Part shown: one piece after another, positions 39,111 to 54,107 of the stretch
Position numbering within the stretch: the stretch's first letter is position 1
Layout of the letters: each line of letters opens with the position of its first letter
Assembly: GCF_949628215.1 (NCBI RefSeq)
Contig: NC_134276.1
Span: 31,684,226-31,748,225, forward strand
Length of the DNA: 64,000 nt
Source: Phalacrocorax aristotelis
Taxonomy: Eukaryota > Chordata > Aves > Suliformes > Phalacrocoracidae
Reading direction: 5' to 3'
Made by a program: the position numbers and the translations under genes
The notes under the pieces: generated by a model
Database searches by the model: none
Told to the model about the DNA's origin: nothing
The model's input: the letters and a program-made list of their open reading frames with translations, nothing else

Positions 39111-42100
39111 GAAAAAATTTCAAACCATGGGTTATAATATGCCCAATTTTTTTTTACAATTTTTTTTTTTACAAAAAATCAATAACATGCAGTCCCTCCC
39201 CAACATTTTTCTCTTCAGGATTATTTAAAGCTATAGAGCTAACAAACTGAGTTTCCTTTATGTTTTTGAGGCTGGTTAGTGGGGTAGTGATGTGATTATG
39301 AGGATGAAACACTGAAGAAGCTGAAAGAAATCTAAGAAATATTTCCTAGTTTCTCAGGAAATCCCTGTGGTCTGTTATGAACTTCTCTGTATCCAACATA
39401 ATACAGCACTGGTTGCACCAGCACAGGGTAAAACAAGCTGTGGCAAGGTGACTACCTACTTGTTCAGGATGGCTCAGGCTCTGCACTAGGGAGAAAAATT
39501 ATGCAGAAAAAAATAAAGGTGATGGTAATTTGTAAGGAAATGCCAAGGTTCAGAGAGAAAACTGTAGTCTCAATCTAAGAACAATTCTCAGCTATCTCCT
39601 CCTCCTCCAGGGACGGTTAGACAGAAAAAAAAAATATCTGTCTTCCTGCCTATGACTTTGTTCTGTAGTTACTGAAGTCAAGAGCAATATTCCCATTGAC
39701 TGAAGATGTGCAATTATGAGCCTTGACTGCCTTAGAGATAAATCATCCATCTTCACTATCCTAAAAAAGGAGCTTAAAATGCCCTTTCAAGATTAATAAA
39801 ATTTATGTACCCAGAAACACCTGGCCATCTCTGGAAGCAACAGAGAATAGAAAGGGTTTTGCACAGATTGCATCACTCAAATGATTTGACAAGAAGTCAA
39901 AGGCATGGGTCAATGTTTTTACATATGTACCTTGCCAGCAAGCCAGTTAGTTTTTCTTCAGTCTTAAATAATTCATAGCACAAGAATTAGGTTCCTAAAT
40001 GATACTGCCCCTTCTAAGTGGAAACCTTTTTTAAAATAGGGTAAAAATATAAAACTTTATGAACAATAAATTCCTTATATAGATTTTAAATGGAAACATA
40101 GTATTTAACCAGCCATCTGCCATCAAATCTGAGGCTACTTGTGTATTGGTGAGTATTTCTACCAACATGCAGTTTGACACAGAAGCAAGATCCTAATATG
40201 AAAACCATGGATTGTTTCCATTGCCTTTTCTCCAGTAAGGCTGCCATTTGCTTTCAATAAAGAATCGTCTGAGTAAAGACAATAGAAGCAGGTCCCATAT
40301 TTGAAAAACAAGAACAAACACAAATAAATACAAACCAGGAATGACAGCAAAGGAGCCAAAAATAGATAAACTGGAGGAAAAAAGAGCAAGAGAAATAGAC
40401 AGTTTAATAAGACTGGGACTGGGAAGATGAAGACAATTTTCAGCTAGTTTTAAACCCAAATTAAAAAGAAAGTGATAAGTATTTTATAAAAGAAATGGGT
40501 AGACATGTTTTGGCAATTCATGCTTTCCTCAGTACGTATGGGGGCTACCACCTTGTTTTGGTTTAGGAGGCTGAAAGAGATGTTCTTCAGTACGAAAACA
40601 TCTTTGAATGAATCACATTATCATATTTGCTAGACTCTGTGTTTCCTCCTGTTTTGTACAAGTTATGGGCTGAGTTTGTGAGCCCTACAATCAGCCTCAT
40701 GACATGCCTCTGTCTTCTCTAAAGCAGTAACTTCTGAACACAGTTTCCATTATTTCTCTAGTTTCAGGGAGTTTTCTTGGCACGAGTGTGCAGAACTCTC
40801 TTGATTTCGGTAAATATTGAATAGTGAAGAAGGAAGAAAACATGAAGAAGGTGCAGAGCCTTTTCCCTACATTTACCAGAACTACAGCCTCAGGCACTTT
40901 TCTAGGTGTATACTGAACCAAAAATCCATTAAGGACACACATTAACACCTTCCAAGACAATAGTGCCATTCCATCCTCTCTGTCCTTTCAGTACAGCCGG
41001 GGCACACCCACGCTCCGTAATTCCTCTCCCAGACAGAAGAAAACCCCTGTAACAATAGTGGGGGAATGTGTAAGAACCCTGCCCTGGAGGCAGGGACGGA
41101 AGGAGGTGAGGGAGCCTGAACTGAAAAGAAAAAAAGAGCATGAAGTCCTTAGCATAAGGAAATTAGGGTCAACTGAGCCATGAGTAGGAAAAATGAGAGG
41201 AAGGCAATATCCTTGCACAGAGTAGGAGGGTAGACAGGGAAAAGGGAAAATGGTAGATAGGGAAATGGTATGGACAGAGAGCTTTTGGTGTGGGAAGAGA
41301 ATTGAGATCCTAGTAGAAAAATTGGGGTATGCTGGTGTGTTTGTATCTGTGGAGGATGGGAGGCGGGCATCATTACAGTACTTTTTAAGTAGGGAGCAGG
41401 TAAAGAGGGACACTAAGCCACCAGCAAGGTAGTAAAATAATGACTGCGTTATGTCTTAGGTATGAAACATGGGCCTGAGGGAACCCTGAAACTGAAATGG
41501 GAGGTGTCACATAGGACCGTTTTTTTTTTTTTGTGTACAGTATGAAAGGTGGCTTTAAAAAGAACAAATCTTACAGGTTCATAAAATGAGGCAAAACGTA
41601 TGGGGGATTCCAGCTGAGCTGGGTGTTTCCAGGAACCTGCTCCTCTGAGGCCCCTTTGCTTTGTCATAAATTCCCCCACATAACCTTAAGGTGACTGGGG
41701 ACAGGAACCTGCTGCCCTCAAAGGGCTCTTTAGTCGCTGCGGTGGGAAGAGTTTTCAGGCAGACCCTTGTGGAAGATGGTTAACCCTAGCCACTTCCACA
41801 GCCACCACAAACATGAACTTCCCTCCTGGCTGTACATCTCCTCCAGGAAACGATGTGTCACTTTGGAAGAGGGTGGGCAAGGATGTGCTCTGCTGGGGGA
41901 GTGCATCTTGATGGCCTGAACAGAAATTTTTTATGAGTGATGGCAAGTTGTGTTCAGTCTGTCCAGCACTTTGGGAGTGCATTCACACAACAACAGAACA
42001 AACAGGTGCTGAAAAGACAGTTTACAGGGAGCAATTTCTCAGTACTCTGCCAAACCAGTAAGCTTGCACATATGGCCTGTCCCTCCATACTCCAGTATGC

Positions 42101-45100
42101 CCCATTTTTATCTCTCTGACAATGTAGAGGCATTAGTATCTTTTCAAGTTTCTTTTGCAATGTTACATTACTGTCACACAACCATTTGTATATTTTTCTA
42201 ATCCACATTCAATTTTGGTATATACTTTCACTGTTACTAGAACACATCCTGAACTGCACGGCTTTATACAGCTTTCTCTCCACCACAGAGCAACCACCAA
42301 ACACTCAGCGACACGGGATCTTTTTTTAATGCTGTGGTTCTAACCACTGACTTCATCTAACAGGTTCATATCTGCCTCAGGAAGTACCAGCACAAAGGCA
42401 AGGCTATGCTCTCAGTATGGTCTCAAGCTGGCTGTTTTGTGCATGGGGAGACACATAGGAAAGGCAGATCTGGCTGAGAACTTTTACTACCTGTATGTGC
42501 TACAGGCAGAGGCTGCTCGTTTGGGGGTGAAGTGGTAGAAATCTTTAGGGGTGGTAGGTTTGAGCAGCCTGTTACGGTGTGGCACTTTCATAGGCCTAGG
42601 GCACAAAAGTCCTGTGTAGGAGCCCTTGAGAAGGAGACACACTATAGCCCTCAAAATTAATGAGAAGTCAAGGAAAGAGCTTTCATTCCCCATCCCTGCA
42701 GATTTTGCTGCTCTGAGTATAATTTCATACTCATTTAGGCAGGGGGAGTAGGATTACACAAAATATGATTGAACGTTAGGAATGGAGAATAGCAATTAGG
42801 ATTAATCAGATTGCATGCATTTTTAGAAACCTGAAGCGATGGACACAGGACATGGTAGTGCAGTGTGCTGTACAGTCACAAGACAGAAGGTCCTTACCTC
42901 TCAGGACTGAGCAGTTAAGTTTAAAACTGGAGACAATAGACAATCCAGACAGGACAACAACTCAGGCATCATGACAGACCTGCATGACAGTCTAAACACT
43001 GTTGTCAGCTCTTCTCAAAAAGAATGGTTTTGAGGAATGTCATGAAGTACTTGAGGGACAGTGTGAGATGTCAAGCTTACTGATGTTCCTGGAGAAAGCC
43101 TTCCTTGGAGAAAGATAAGGCAGGCAGAAAGCACAGAGATCTCTGTCTAACTGAGCCATGGCATTAGCAGATTCAGTGCATACGTTTGTTATGGCTGTGT
43201 AGCCTTTTTGAAGGACACCTCAACTAGCTTTTTGTTGGCCTAATCAGTTCAACTGATAAAAAAAGCTGTTGGATGGAGGGGAGAGGGAGGAAAGAGAAAG
43301 AAGAAAAGCTACATCTGCTGTGTAATGAAAGCCATGCCATGGGCTGTTTGGAATTGTGGCAGTGGATTGCAAGTCCACGCTACTCCCCGCTTTGAAGCAA
43401 TCCCATTTTTTTCCTCTCTGGCTGAGATCAAGGCTGGATGGGGAGAGGGAAATGGACCTTTGCAGAGATGCAGTGTTTTGTCTGTCCTGAGACCAGGCAC
43501 ATATGTAGCTCTGAATCAGAATAGTGTCAGTCAATAAAGTACGATGTGTCAGCAAATTCCCCCTGGAACTGCTTTTATTCAGTCCTGTTCAAGTTCTTGC
43601 ATGGCACCCATTGACTTGATGCTGAGTGGCTCTGTGGTAAATTAAGCATTTCGCATTTCCAACTTGGGACATGGCAGAAAATAAACAGGTTTTCTACTTA
43701 GAAAAAAAAAGTAACCTTTTGCAGGAAAGAAGGACATTCTGAGCAGTCCTTTCACAATATCTCCAGGCAAAGAAGGGACCCATTTTTGTCCCTTAGCAAT
43801 TTTCCCCTCAGAGCTGGAAGCCAGTCTTGACCTATGGGAGACCCTTGTAGTCTCCAGCTGTTGATTAAGCTTGGATGGACTCTTCCCTCCCAGTTTTCTT
43901 GGGATGCCAAGATTGGTAACCACATGTTTATTGCTCACTCACTATGAAAAGGACAAACACTGGTCATGGTGGGGAGATGCTTGTGAGCCAGGGGTGATAT
44001 GTAAAGTACAAAAGAAACAACAAATGAGGTCTACATAGTACATAAAGACTATGCAAACTTTTTGACTGTCCCAGATGGATCACCCTGAAGCAATTTCCTG
44101 ATGTAAATTAGCTCCCCTTGAAACATCCAAGAAAAAATGCCAGTCTGCTGCAGGGAAATTGAAATACTTCTCATGGATGAAGAGTAATAATGGAAGTACA
44201 AATGGGAAAAAACTGTGATCTATAGGTGAGTATGAGGGACAGAAAAAATGTGGCTGTAGAGAGAGGTTATAGATGAACTGATCACAGGAAGGAAATTTGT
44301 TGGCTTCTCAGATTTACTCTCACAAGTTGCTTTCTGAAAAGGAGAATTTAAATTGCACAGAGTATTATTTTGCAACTGTAGTATTAATATATAATATCAT
44401 AGTATCCAGAGTGGTTCTGTAGCAGCAAACCAACAGAAATGAGGGAAAGAATCATCCTGGAATAAGATAAAAACCCTGAATCAAAGAGATGTGCCCTAGT
44501 CCCATATTTGCCTGGAAGTTCCTTTATATGGACCCCAATGCTAATGGGAGTTTTTCACCCTACTTCTCTACTATCGTTGGTAACAGGCAACATGTGGGTA
44601 CTCTGGGTTTCACGGTGTGTCCCTCCTCTGTCCTTCCCCTTTCCTGTCCTCACTCCTGTTGTGATCCTGTGCCCGTCCAGGCAGAGGTCAGTTGGAGCAC
44701 ACTGTAGATGCTTCTTTTCCCATATACCCAAATTTTCTTCCAGTGGAAACCAGGATGCAGGAAGGGGAAAAAAATTGTACATCAGAACCTTATCCCCATG
44801 TGCAGTTACAATGTGGCCAGGGTACCTTTTGGGAACTGAAAAGTCTCTGGTCCCACAATTTTAGACACATCCAGAGGGTACAAGTTGCCTGATAATAGCT
44901 TTCAAAAAATAGGGATTAAACTGTGTTTCTTACTGCCCTCCTCTGTAAAATAGGAATAATACTTTACAGCAAATCAAGGAATGCTGACAACTTCAGCTCT
45001 TTTCATGATCAGACGAGTGCAGTGAGAGAGTAATTATTTGTCTGTAAGCATTTGATTCGCAGGTGGCTTCAAAATTATCAACAAAATGTTGTGTTATTAT

Positions 45101-48100
45101 AGATATTCTGCACACCCAAATGTTAAATGGCTGCTGTTAAAATTAAAAGGGCAATGGAAGCCTATAGAAAATGTATACGTAAATGTCTGGCCTGAGATTT
45201 CTGTTAATTAAAGCAGGTAATTTATTAAAACAAAAGAAAACAAAACACAGTGAACTGATTTGAGACCATCTGGCCATGGTAATTATAAGTATATATTCCC
45301 AGTATTACATCATTTGAATAATCATAGTTGAACAAGCAATTTGAAAGAAAAATAAACCCATTAAACATAAGTTCTTTGTGTGAGCAAAATAAGGGGCCTA
45401 GTCCTCAGTCAGGACTGGGCTGATAGATGCTTTGACAATATAAAAAAAGTATCAGTAAGGAAAGGGAAGGGGAAGTAATTGAGGACTAAACAGCAGGTTT
45501 TAACATGTTTAAAACTGTTGACTAATATGCATCTATGACTAAGAAAAACTAAGGGCATAGACTTTTATCAGAAGAAGAATAAACAATGATCAAAATATGC
45601 ACTGGAATGTTTTCCTTCAGGGGGAAAAAAAGAAGGAAGAAAAGCATCTTTCTCCTATGACAGTGTCTGAATTTTAATACAAAATGCATTCTGAGCTAAT
45701 CCTCTCTTACACAGGCTTGTTCTTGCACTGAGAGATGACAAGTTTTTAAATCTGTCAAAGATTACTTCAGGCCTTTCTTTCTGGCTCTGCATTGCTTCTG
45801 CAATACTTGCTGACATTGCTGCTACTTAGGGGAGCTTAAGGAGTCTACCTTAGTTTAAGGGTGAGCTGTGGAAACAGGAAATCCTGACGGATGAGCCTCA
45901 AAGGTGAAGGAGGAACTGGTGTTAAAATCACCTTTAAAAGAACAAAATGGATAAGCAAGAGTAGCAAATAATTAGTCAGACTTTAAAGGAGATTCTTTCT
46001 ATACTGCAGACCTCACAGCTGTATCCATGATAGCAATTGCAAGACACTGAGGCTATGCCTGTGCTAGTAAACTAAATGTGCTCATGGTCTCACTGAGGTG
46101 CACTGTGAATGCCTGTTTTGTTAAACTCTTTTATGTCCCAAAACAGGGTGGCTACTTCCAAATCGCTTATTGATAGGGGTCCCTGACTGAATACCGCACA
46201 GTAGCTAGGAACTGTGTGGGGAGGGGTTGCACACCCTAGGTCAAGTGTCAGAAGATCCTTCTGACAGGATCCCTTTCCAGGGATCCTTCTCCAGTTTAGA
46301 AGTTTGGGTGCTCAACTTCCAGTTCTAAGGAATGTTCACTGTTTACTTCACCAGTATAGGGAGGACAGCACATTTGTCTACTAAAACAAATACATATGCT
46401 GAAAATAATGAAGGTATAGTGTTAGTATGTTGTACTATATATGTAAAACTACAATATGATTAGTAATTATTACGACATCAGTCTCTGCATACTCATATGT
46501 ATTCGTTCTGTGAAGCCACAGACCTCCAAACACTTGAGAAGATCTCATGGCTATTTATATGCGTAGAGTTACTTGCATACTTAAGGGTTTGACATACTGT
46601 GACCCAGACAAACAGAGACAGTAAAAGCCACCAGGAATGCACATAAAAACATTTAGTTTATTTCTTTTGGCAACTGAAATTTATATTATATTTTTGTTAG
46701 TACTTTACTATGTCCTGCTTCAGAAATTTGGTAGTATGAACCATTCAGCTTTGGGAAGGTAAGGACCTCACCTCAAGATAGGAGATGTGTGGATTGTTGA
46801 AAGTAGCTAGAAGCCCATCAGATTTTTAAAGCTACCACAGTTTTATTGCATTTTTCCCCAATAAAGCCTTTTAATTCACCTATGGGGGTAGTATGTTTTA
46901 TAGTTTCAGTGATGGACATACCAAACATGCAGTGCCCTGCTAAGACCTAACCAATGTGGGGTTAAGGAAAAGACATATGAGACTATGAGAAGTAAAATGT
47001 TCCTTGTTCAGATTCAAAGGGTAAGTTTCATGAACATTCTCTTAAAATTAAGCCCTCTATCCATAGTTATCAACCCCCACTTCCTGGTAACACAGGATCT
47101 GGTTCTATATTACAGGCCTGCAGCAAAGGGAGGAAAGCAAGAGAGCAGGCAAGAGCGGCAGAGAAAATTAGTATTTATTTTTTACTTTCCTAAGGAATCA
47201 AGTATTTCCATATGCCACACAGCAAATGAAACCCAGTTTCCAAGTCATTTTCGTCTGATGGTGGGATCCTCTGGTGGTGCCTCCTCTGATTAAATATTCA
47301 TGAGGTTGGGACATATAATATTGCTCTCCTCTGTAGATTCTTTTATGCCTAACATGGCTTGGGTTGATGGTGTGCATTTTCTTCCATATAAGGCTGTAGG
47401 CTTTCCCTCTGCTATATTCAACTGTCTGTTTTTATGAAATATGTAGGGACACAGTATGTTTGAAACCACTAGCTTTAAGTGGAACTGGGCTGAAAATGGC
47501 CAGGAGTTATTCGCAAAGGGAGGACAGACAGACAAGAGCACACATATGCTCAGGGCATGACTGCATCATTGTGATTTCCATAGAAGCTAAAAATAAATAA
47601 ACACAAAAGTCTGATTTCACTGCACAATGTCTTCCTTAACTGTAAAAGTTCAGCTGGGCTAGAAGCTGAGTTAACCACATCTTAATGCTAAACACATCTG
47701 AAGACTCATGCTGCAAGCCTGAGGCAAGCATGTTCTCAGAAAGTAGGCTCCACACCAGGCACTGAATGCAGCCACAACAAGTCATCTTCCTTTGCACAAC
47801 TAGATCCTGAAATGGGGTGCAAAGACGATGCACACTGTGGCATAGGCGTGGAAAAGCAGAAAATGCAACCACCATCCTAAATGAAAATATGAAGCTCCTC
47901 TGGCACCACCGGTGACTCAGACCTGCTTCTTTCATCCCTGCCAAGGAACCTAGGACACCTCCTCTTCAGAAATCCCTGGTCACCTTACTGAAACACATGA
48001 ATTTCCCAAATTCCGTCAGAAAGTGCACACATCCTCTTTCCAGATCTTGACAGCATAAAAACACATAAGTTGAATGATTCTGTGAGGAATAATCTGGAGT

Positions 48101-51100
48101 TTGGGGTTCCTATGGCTCCGTTATATACTCAACACTTTTTGCTCAACAAAAGGTGCTGTTGGTAGGAACTCGGCGTATATACTGCACAGAGGAATTTTTG
48201 CTGAGGCCAATTGACTTCAGTGTGAAGGATGTTGGAAAGCTCATGCTGCTCATGTGTGGGAGAAGAAAGGTTCCCATGTCTCCACCACAGCTTCTACAAA
48301 ATCTGTGGGTCTTAACTGCTCTGAGTAGATACTCTTGCCTGTGTGTCTTGGTTCATGGCCAGAGTTGATTGTTTTTCTGTCTGAGGAACGTGGATGACTT
48401 TGTAGATTGTAATCACTCAAACTGGATCGCACTGTGCCTCAGGGGCAAAAGAACTCTCCTTTCTGCCTGACTATTGGCCAACCGAAATAATTTTTGTTTG
48501 AGGAACAGGGAAGGGCTGGAGCTGTGACCTATGATACAGATCTGTGAATATCATGGCTTATAAATGCCAGCAGAGAGAGGCTGGGCCCATTATGACAGCT
48601 GCCTGTAAAAACTATGACCCGACAGCGAACAAAATGTCCACTCCTCTTAACAAAAGGATCACTAGACCTCTGCTCAAAGAGAGGAAGTTCTCAAGTAGGT
48701 ATTTTGTCATTTAAGTGACACTCTTCCCTACTGAATGCAGGCTTCATCACAGCATTTCCTACTATTGTTGCCTAGCATCTGGATTACTGCGGCTCCCCTC
48801 CAGGGGGCTGGCATTACAGATTCTCCAAAAGCTTCATTAGACTGCTCCCTTAATAAGCAGAATTTCCTGGAGGGGAAGCACATTGCACCACTGTTCCACA
48901 ACTTGCCTGTGCTGCCAGCAAGAGCCAAGAACAAAGCTGGTTCTTGAATCTACAAGGACCTGCAAATTCATTTGGCCCAACATGCGTAGCAGTAAAAGTT
49001 TGGCAGGGCTCTGACGCAGGAGTTGCATGCATTTAATAATGTACTTTGGATAGCAAAGTCCAAGGAGAGCTGGGCTGCAATTCGGCAGGAAACTGAGCCA
49101 ACCTAGCAGCTTGGTGTTGCCAACAGGCTGTGATCCTGCTCCCGCCTCCCCCTGCGCCCTCCTGCTCCTGGCTGGGCCTCCTGCCCCTTCCCTGGAATCG
49201 CTCGGTGTGGTGCTCATCCGAGCAAACCAGGTGACCGAGAAAGCTGACTCAGCTCCTAAGCCCAGCAGACCACTCACTTTTTTGCTGGCTTTGTTTTCTG
49301 ATGCAGTTAGCAAGACAAACTGACCCACTCACAACCTAAGTGCAAGATGAATGCTGGAGTTGGTGCAAAGCAAGCATTAACAGCATGTGCCTGTGGGGGA
49401 GGAAATGCGGGACTAAAAAAGATAAGCAGCCCCCTTTCAGCAGCAGCAAGCTGTTAAATCGCATTCAGCATCACATGAAACCCCACCCTTGGGCCTTGTT
49501 CATTGCCAAGTCTCTTTTTTTTTGACTCACAAAACCCTACAGTGGGTGATATCTAATCTATTTTGGGACTCGGTATACAGTTCAAACAGATTTATTTTAC
49601 AGGAGGTATGGATGATGGCAACCCGCTGGGCATATAACAGCCCAAACCATACCTTGGAGTATGATTCCAACACAGCATAAGCTGCTCTAAATTTGGGCTT
49701 CTGCTGCCTGATTCCCCTCCCTTCTCACTCACACGTTTCTTCCTTTCCCGCAGGTTTTGGCCTCGTGTCTTGCATGACATTGGTGCCAGTGGAACTAGAA
49801 GATGAACCAAGCTCAGGGAGCTGATCTAGCTAGAATCTAACCTGTCGGAAAGTGGTTTGTTTCCTCAGGAATCTGTTTTCTGAATCAGACTGCTGTACAA
49901 GTCCATCTCATGCATAGGGAGAGGTACAAACGTTTAGCTGATGGCGTAAACAAAAGTGAGGAGGATACTTTGCCTTTTTAACAACCTTTTAGGTTTTTAA
50001 TATGCATGGTAGGCATCTTTTCAAGCTTAGGCACTAGGAACAAAAGGGGAAGATTCACAAGGGACTCAGGCTGAGTATTTTATCTCCAGGCAGGTACTCA
50101 AGGACTGTAATTCATGAGCCTGATTTAGGCATCTCTCTCCCATTCCGGGAACAGAGGGAGTTAGGCAGCGGTGCGTCCTTTTCCTAGCAACAAAATCCAT
50201 GAATAAGGGAGAGCAGCATCTGTTGAAACAAACCAGTGGGAAATAAGAAGGCAGAGGAGAGCTGAGGCTCTTCCTCTTCTGAGATTTAGACTTCTTCATG
50301 TGTGAGAATGGAATGTATTTTGAGCCCTCCTTCCGTTCATTTGTTTCTACATTTAGGTAACTGGCTCTTGTGCTGAGGAAGAAATGTGTCTTGCTGAACA
50401 ATGGCCTTCAAGGAGAAACACATAATGGTTTCAATATCCACCCAAAGGAAAAATAGGTTGGGGTTCTTCTCAGAGGGACATTGTTCAAACCTGCAGATCC
50501 CTTCTTCTCAAAGGGGAGCTTCTTACGCCAGCGCTGGGAGGCTAAGGTGCACGAGCCTTTCCTCCCACAGTAGAGACCACTGGACAAAAAAAGCACTGAA
50601 GAATCACAAAGCCAGGAAAAACACAAGCAATAATAGGAAGCCCAACTCTATACCTTAATTACAGCGGTGCTCCTCTGAGAGATGGAAGTCTTGGGCGACG
50701 CTCTTTGATTCCAGTGTAGTTACATTTTTTTTTATCCAGTGACTCCTTAAAGCAAAATGCATAAGCAAATCCAGGGGCAGGGCTATAGGGAAGGTATTAA
50801 TTCTACTTACTCATTAATTCCTTTGATTTTTCAAAACACAAGACATTTGTACATTTGCTAATAACACATTGTAAACGCCTCCAAGCAGGAGCAAGAATGA
50901 ACTCTTTGTTATTCTAGGAAAATAGATGTGCATTTTTACTGTAGTCATAACAAAGGAGGCTTCAAGCGTTCCTCTACATGCCAGTTGGGTTGTTTTTCTC
51001 ATCACAGATATTCATCTCCCTGCAGTCTGTAATGCCTTTCTGTGTTCATATGTGATGCATTCTGACAGTTTTTTAACAGTTAAAACTTGATATTTCAAGA

Positions 51101-54065
51101 AATCCATTCACAGTCTGGCTTTGAATATAGCACGTGCAGTTACTTTAGTTCCACATCACTTTCCATTTTATTTTCAGCAAACTTTGGTTAGCGTATTCCT
51201 GTAAACATGTGAAACTTCAAATTGGAAAGGAATTGTTTCAATTCTCCTTCTGCTAATAGAAGTTTGTCATCTCTCCAAAAGACAGAGGCAATGGGGTTTG
51301 ACTGAGGGTTGGATTCCCTTCCTACATACTGTTGCTTCGAGAAAATTAGTGTACGTTTGGAAGTGAACACCTGATGTTGTTATTCCACCAGGAGGTAGGA
51401 TTGCCAGAGGTCAGTCTGAAACTAGGGACATTGCACAGCTTCTCCAGCTAACCTGCCTCTGATATTCAGATGTTGAAACAAACCACAGCATTTTGTTTTG
51501 ATAAAAACAAGCCTTGAGGTAATCGGGCACATGGGATTAACAGCAACTACTTGTGTGAGGACTGCAACAAACAGACGCTAAAATAATGGAAAAAAGCAAA
51601 ACCAACATCTCTCTGCAAAAGTTTTAAGGTTTAAAGATTTTTAAGTTAAGTTTAAGGGCACAATAATCAAAGTCTGACACCTTTTTCTAACTGCTTTTGT
51701 CAGAACAGAATTTCTGTATTATTTCCTTGCATAATCACAAAAACCTGTATTGAGTGCTCTCATGTACAACTCTGTAGCATTAGGCTATTGTATATAAAAG
51801 CACTGTTCCTTCCTTCAAATTCTCCATTTCTTGTTTTCTTGGCACCTGTGTTCACGCCAGGAAGAGGAGCTGGGTGAGAAGGAGGGTTATGAACTTAGGA
51901 TTTTATCTCTGCAGTGCCTGGCATGGTCCTCTCTTGTGAGGCTGCACCTTGGTACCTGGACTGCATGTTTTTGTGAGAGAGACAACTGTTTGTCTAGGAA
52001 GATGACAGAACCAAAGTTTTAGATGGGTCCCTAATGAGCAAGGGATACCTTTGTATCTGGTAGCCCGAGAGAAGCAGAAATCCCATAGGGATAGGATAGC
52101 CTTTCACAGAGACAAAAGCAAGCTTGTTTATGAAATATCTGTTTCATGAAAAATAAATGTTAAAAACTATACTCCAGGACAGGTGGTGTGAGTTGACAGA
52201 AAGAGAAGGCCTTAAGCGCCTGAAATAACACAGGGCATGCAGCTACATGCAGAATGCAGGTCTGAAGTACCCGACAGTATGTTCCTTGCTTGGAGGTCTG
52301 GAAGAATGTGTCACGCTTGTCTTTTGGCCTGAGCTTATTACCCATGAAACGAAGGCATGAAGAAGTGGGTGAGGCACAGGATAGGTTGGTGCACACCCAA
52401 GGCTCACCCTGACATATCAGAGACATGTGTCTGGACTTGGGCCGACCATGGAATCACTCCTGGGTCCTGGAGTTTAGGCATACCCCATAGGATTCTTTGA
52501 TTCTGCTTGCAGCTGCCAAAAACAGAAAGGTAAGGTCAGTGTTGTCAGGGAGAGTACAGTGTAGTGCCACCTCCAGCACTAACATCTAATCTTTATTGGT
52601 TATGTAGGGAGTTTGAGGTGTTGGGTGAATGTGGAAGGATACTCTCCTGTGACAGTGGAGTTGTCGTATCAAAAGCAACTCAGTTAGTCCATACAACTGC
52701 CCACAATTCTATAAGCATCTCACCTGCATCCATGCTCGATGCAATTCCATGCTTGTGGAAATGTTCCAGCAGCAGCAGAACTATACTGTATTTTACAGGA
52801 CTAAATGTTGCAGCTTGGAAGGCAGGGTATATAGAAGTACTTGGCAGAGTTATCAGCACCTAGAATAACTGTATTTGTGCAGCCCCAGCACAAATATGTC
52901 CCCAAGTACTCTGTCCTGCAAGGCTGGAATCTGCCAGGTACAGTATACTCAGGCCACAATCTACCAAACAGCTTAAATATAAGCTTAATTGCGAGCAACC
53001 AGTCCAAAGCTTAAAGCTAAACACAGGGCTCTGAGGCATGCTATTGAACTGCGGGCAAAAAAGCTCAGTACTTCGCAAGGTCAATCCTTGGCAAAATTGA
53101 ACCTTAATTTCTCAAGTACCATAATTGTTCATATGCCTTTGAGGCTTGACTTTGGAAATGAGGGTGACTGTTATTTCAAGGTGTATGACTCAGGCCCTGA
53201 GTAACCAGAGACAAGGGAGAATTGGAAGCACAAGTGATGCTGTGGGGGAAGAAAAAGACGACTAAGAGGGTTCCCTGGGGTGAACTCCTTGCCACACTAC
53301 CTGCAAATGCCTATAACTCACTGCTATGGCATCCTTTTCATTGCCAACTTTATTACCAGATAATCTAAGTGTGATTTAGGAAGCACCTGGGGACAAGAAT
53401 TACATGCAATACCAGCCCAGCCACCTTCCCTCCTATTGTAATGACTATATCTTTTACGGGGGTGGGGGCAGGGCAGGTGGAGGATTATGAAAGGAAATTG
53501 GTGAGGTTAAGAGAAATGACAACATGTAAATTATTCTCCTATCATGACACTTTTCAGGGTCTGTAAAAACGTGACAGATTGTGCTGGATCCTTTTCATAT
53601 TCTGCATTCTACAGTGCATTTTGCATATATGCTTTATGTGCCCAGGTTCATGCCTACAAAGTGTCTCTTAAAGCATTTCCCAATGCTGGCGTTGCCATAT
53701 ATGTAATGTATGAAATTCCAAGAAACAGCTTGGATCTGAGTGAGATTCTCTGTCTTTACAAGGCACAAGAGAGAACTCCCAGCACAAGGAGCTTAGGTTA
53801 AACAGGCAAACCACCCAGGATCATTAAAAAATGCCCTGGATATCAGCAATACATTTATTTTAATTATGTATGAATTCTTGGCAGATTATTTTCATTGACT
53901 GCCACCTACCTAGCACAAGGTGGCATGGTAAGACTGCATGGCTTTTAATCACCTCACGTCAATACTATGTTGCAGTTTGAGCTAAAAAGGAGACATGACA
54001 TGAGTAAACTTGAACTGTATTTAGGATTTGTCTACTGGAGGGAGGTTTGGTGTGAATTTGAGAGG

Positions 54066-54107
54066 TGGTCTCTGGTTCTGCATTGACAATCTGGTCTCTG
54101 GTTCTGC
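54066..54107 (+). repeat. 16-bp direct repeat, 26-bp period
   Basis: TGGTCTCTGGTTCTGC occurs at 54066-54081 and again at 54092-54107. A small local duplication about 210 bp left of the tandem CR1 copies. Confidence 0.85.

Noticed and set aside
46267-46286. Short inverted repeat GGATCCC / GGGATCC
   Set aside because: Seven-base arms in 64 kb are expected by chance, and no neighbouring feature gives it meaning.
48837-49328. 163-codon minus-strand frame over the GC-rich intergenic block
   Set aside because: No homology recognised; it overlaps plus-strand frames, and the local GC content explains its length.
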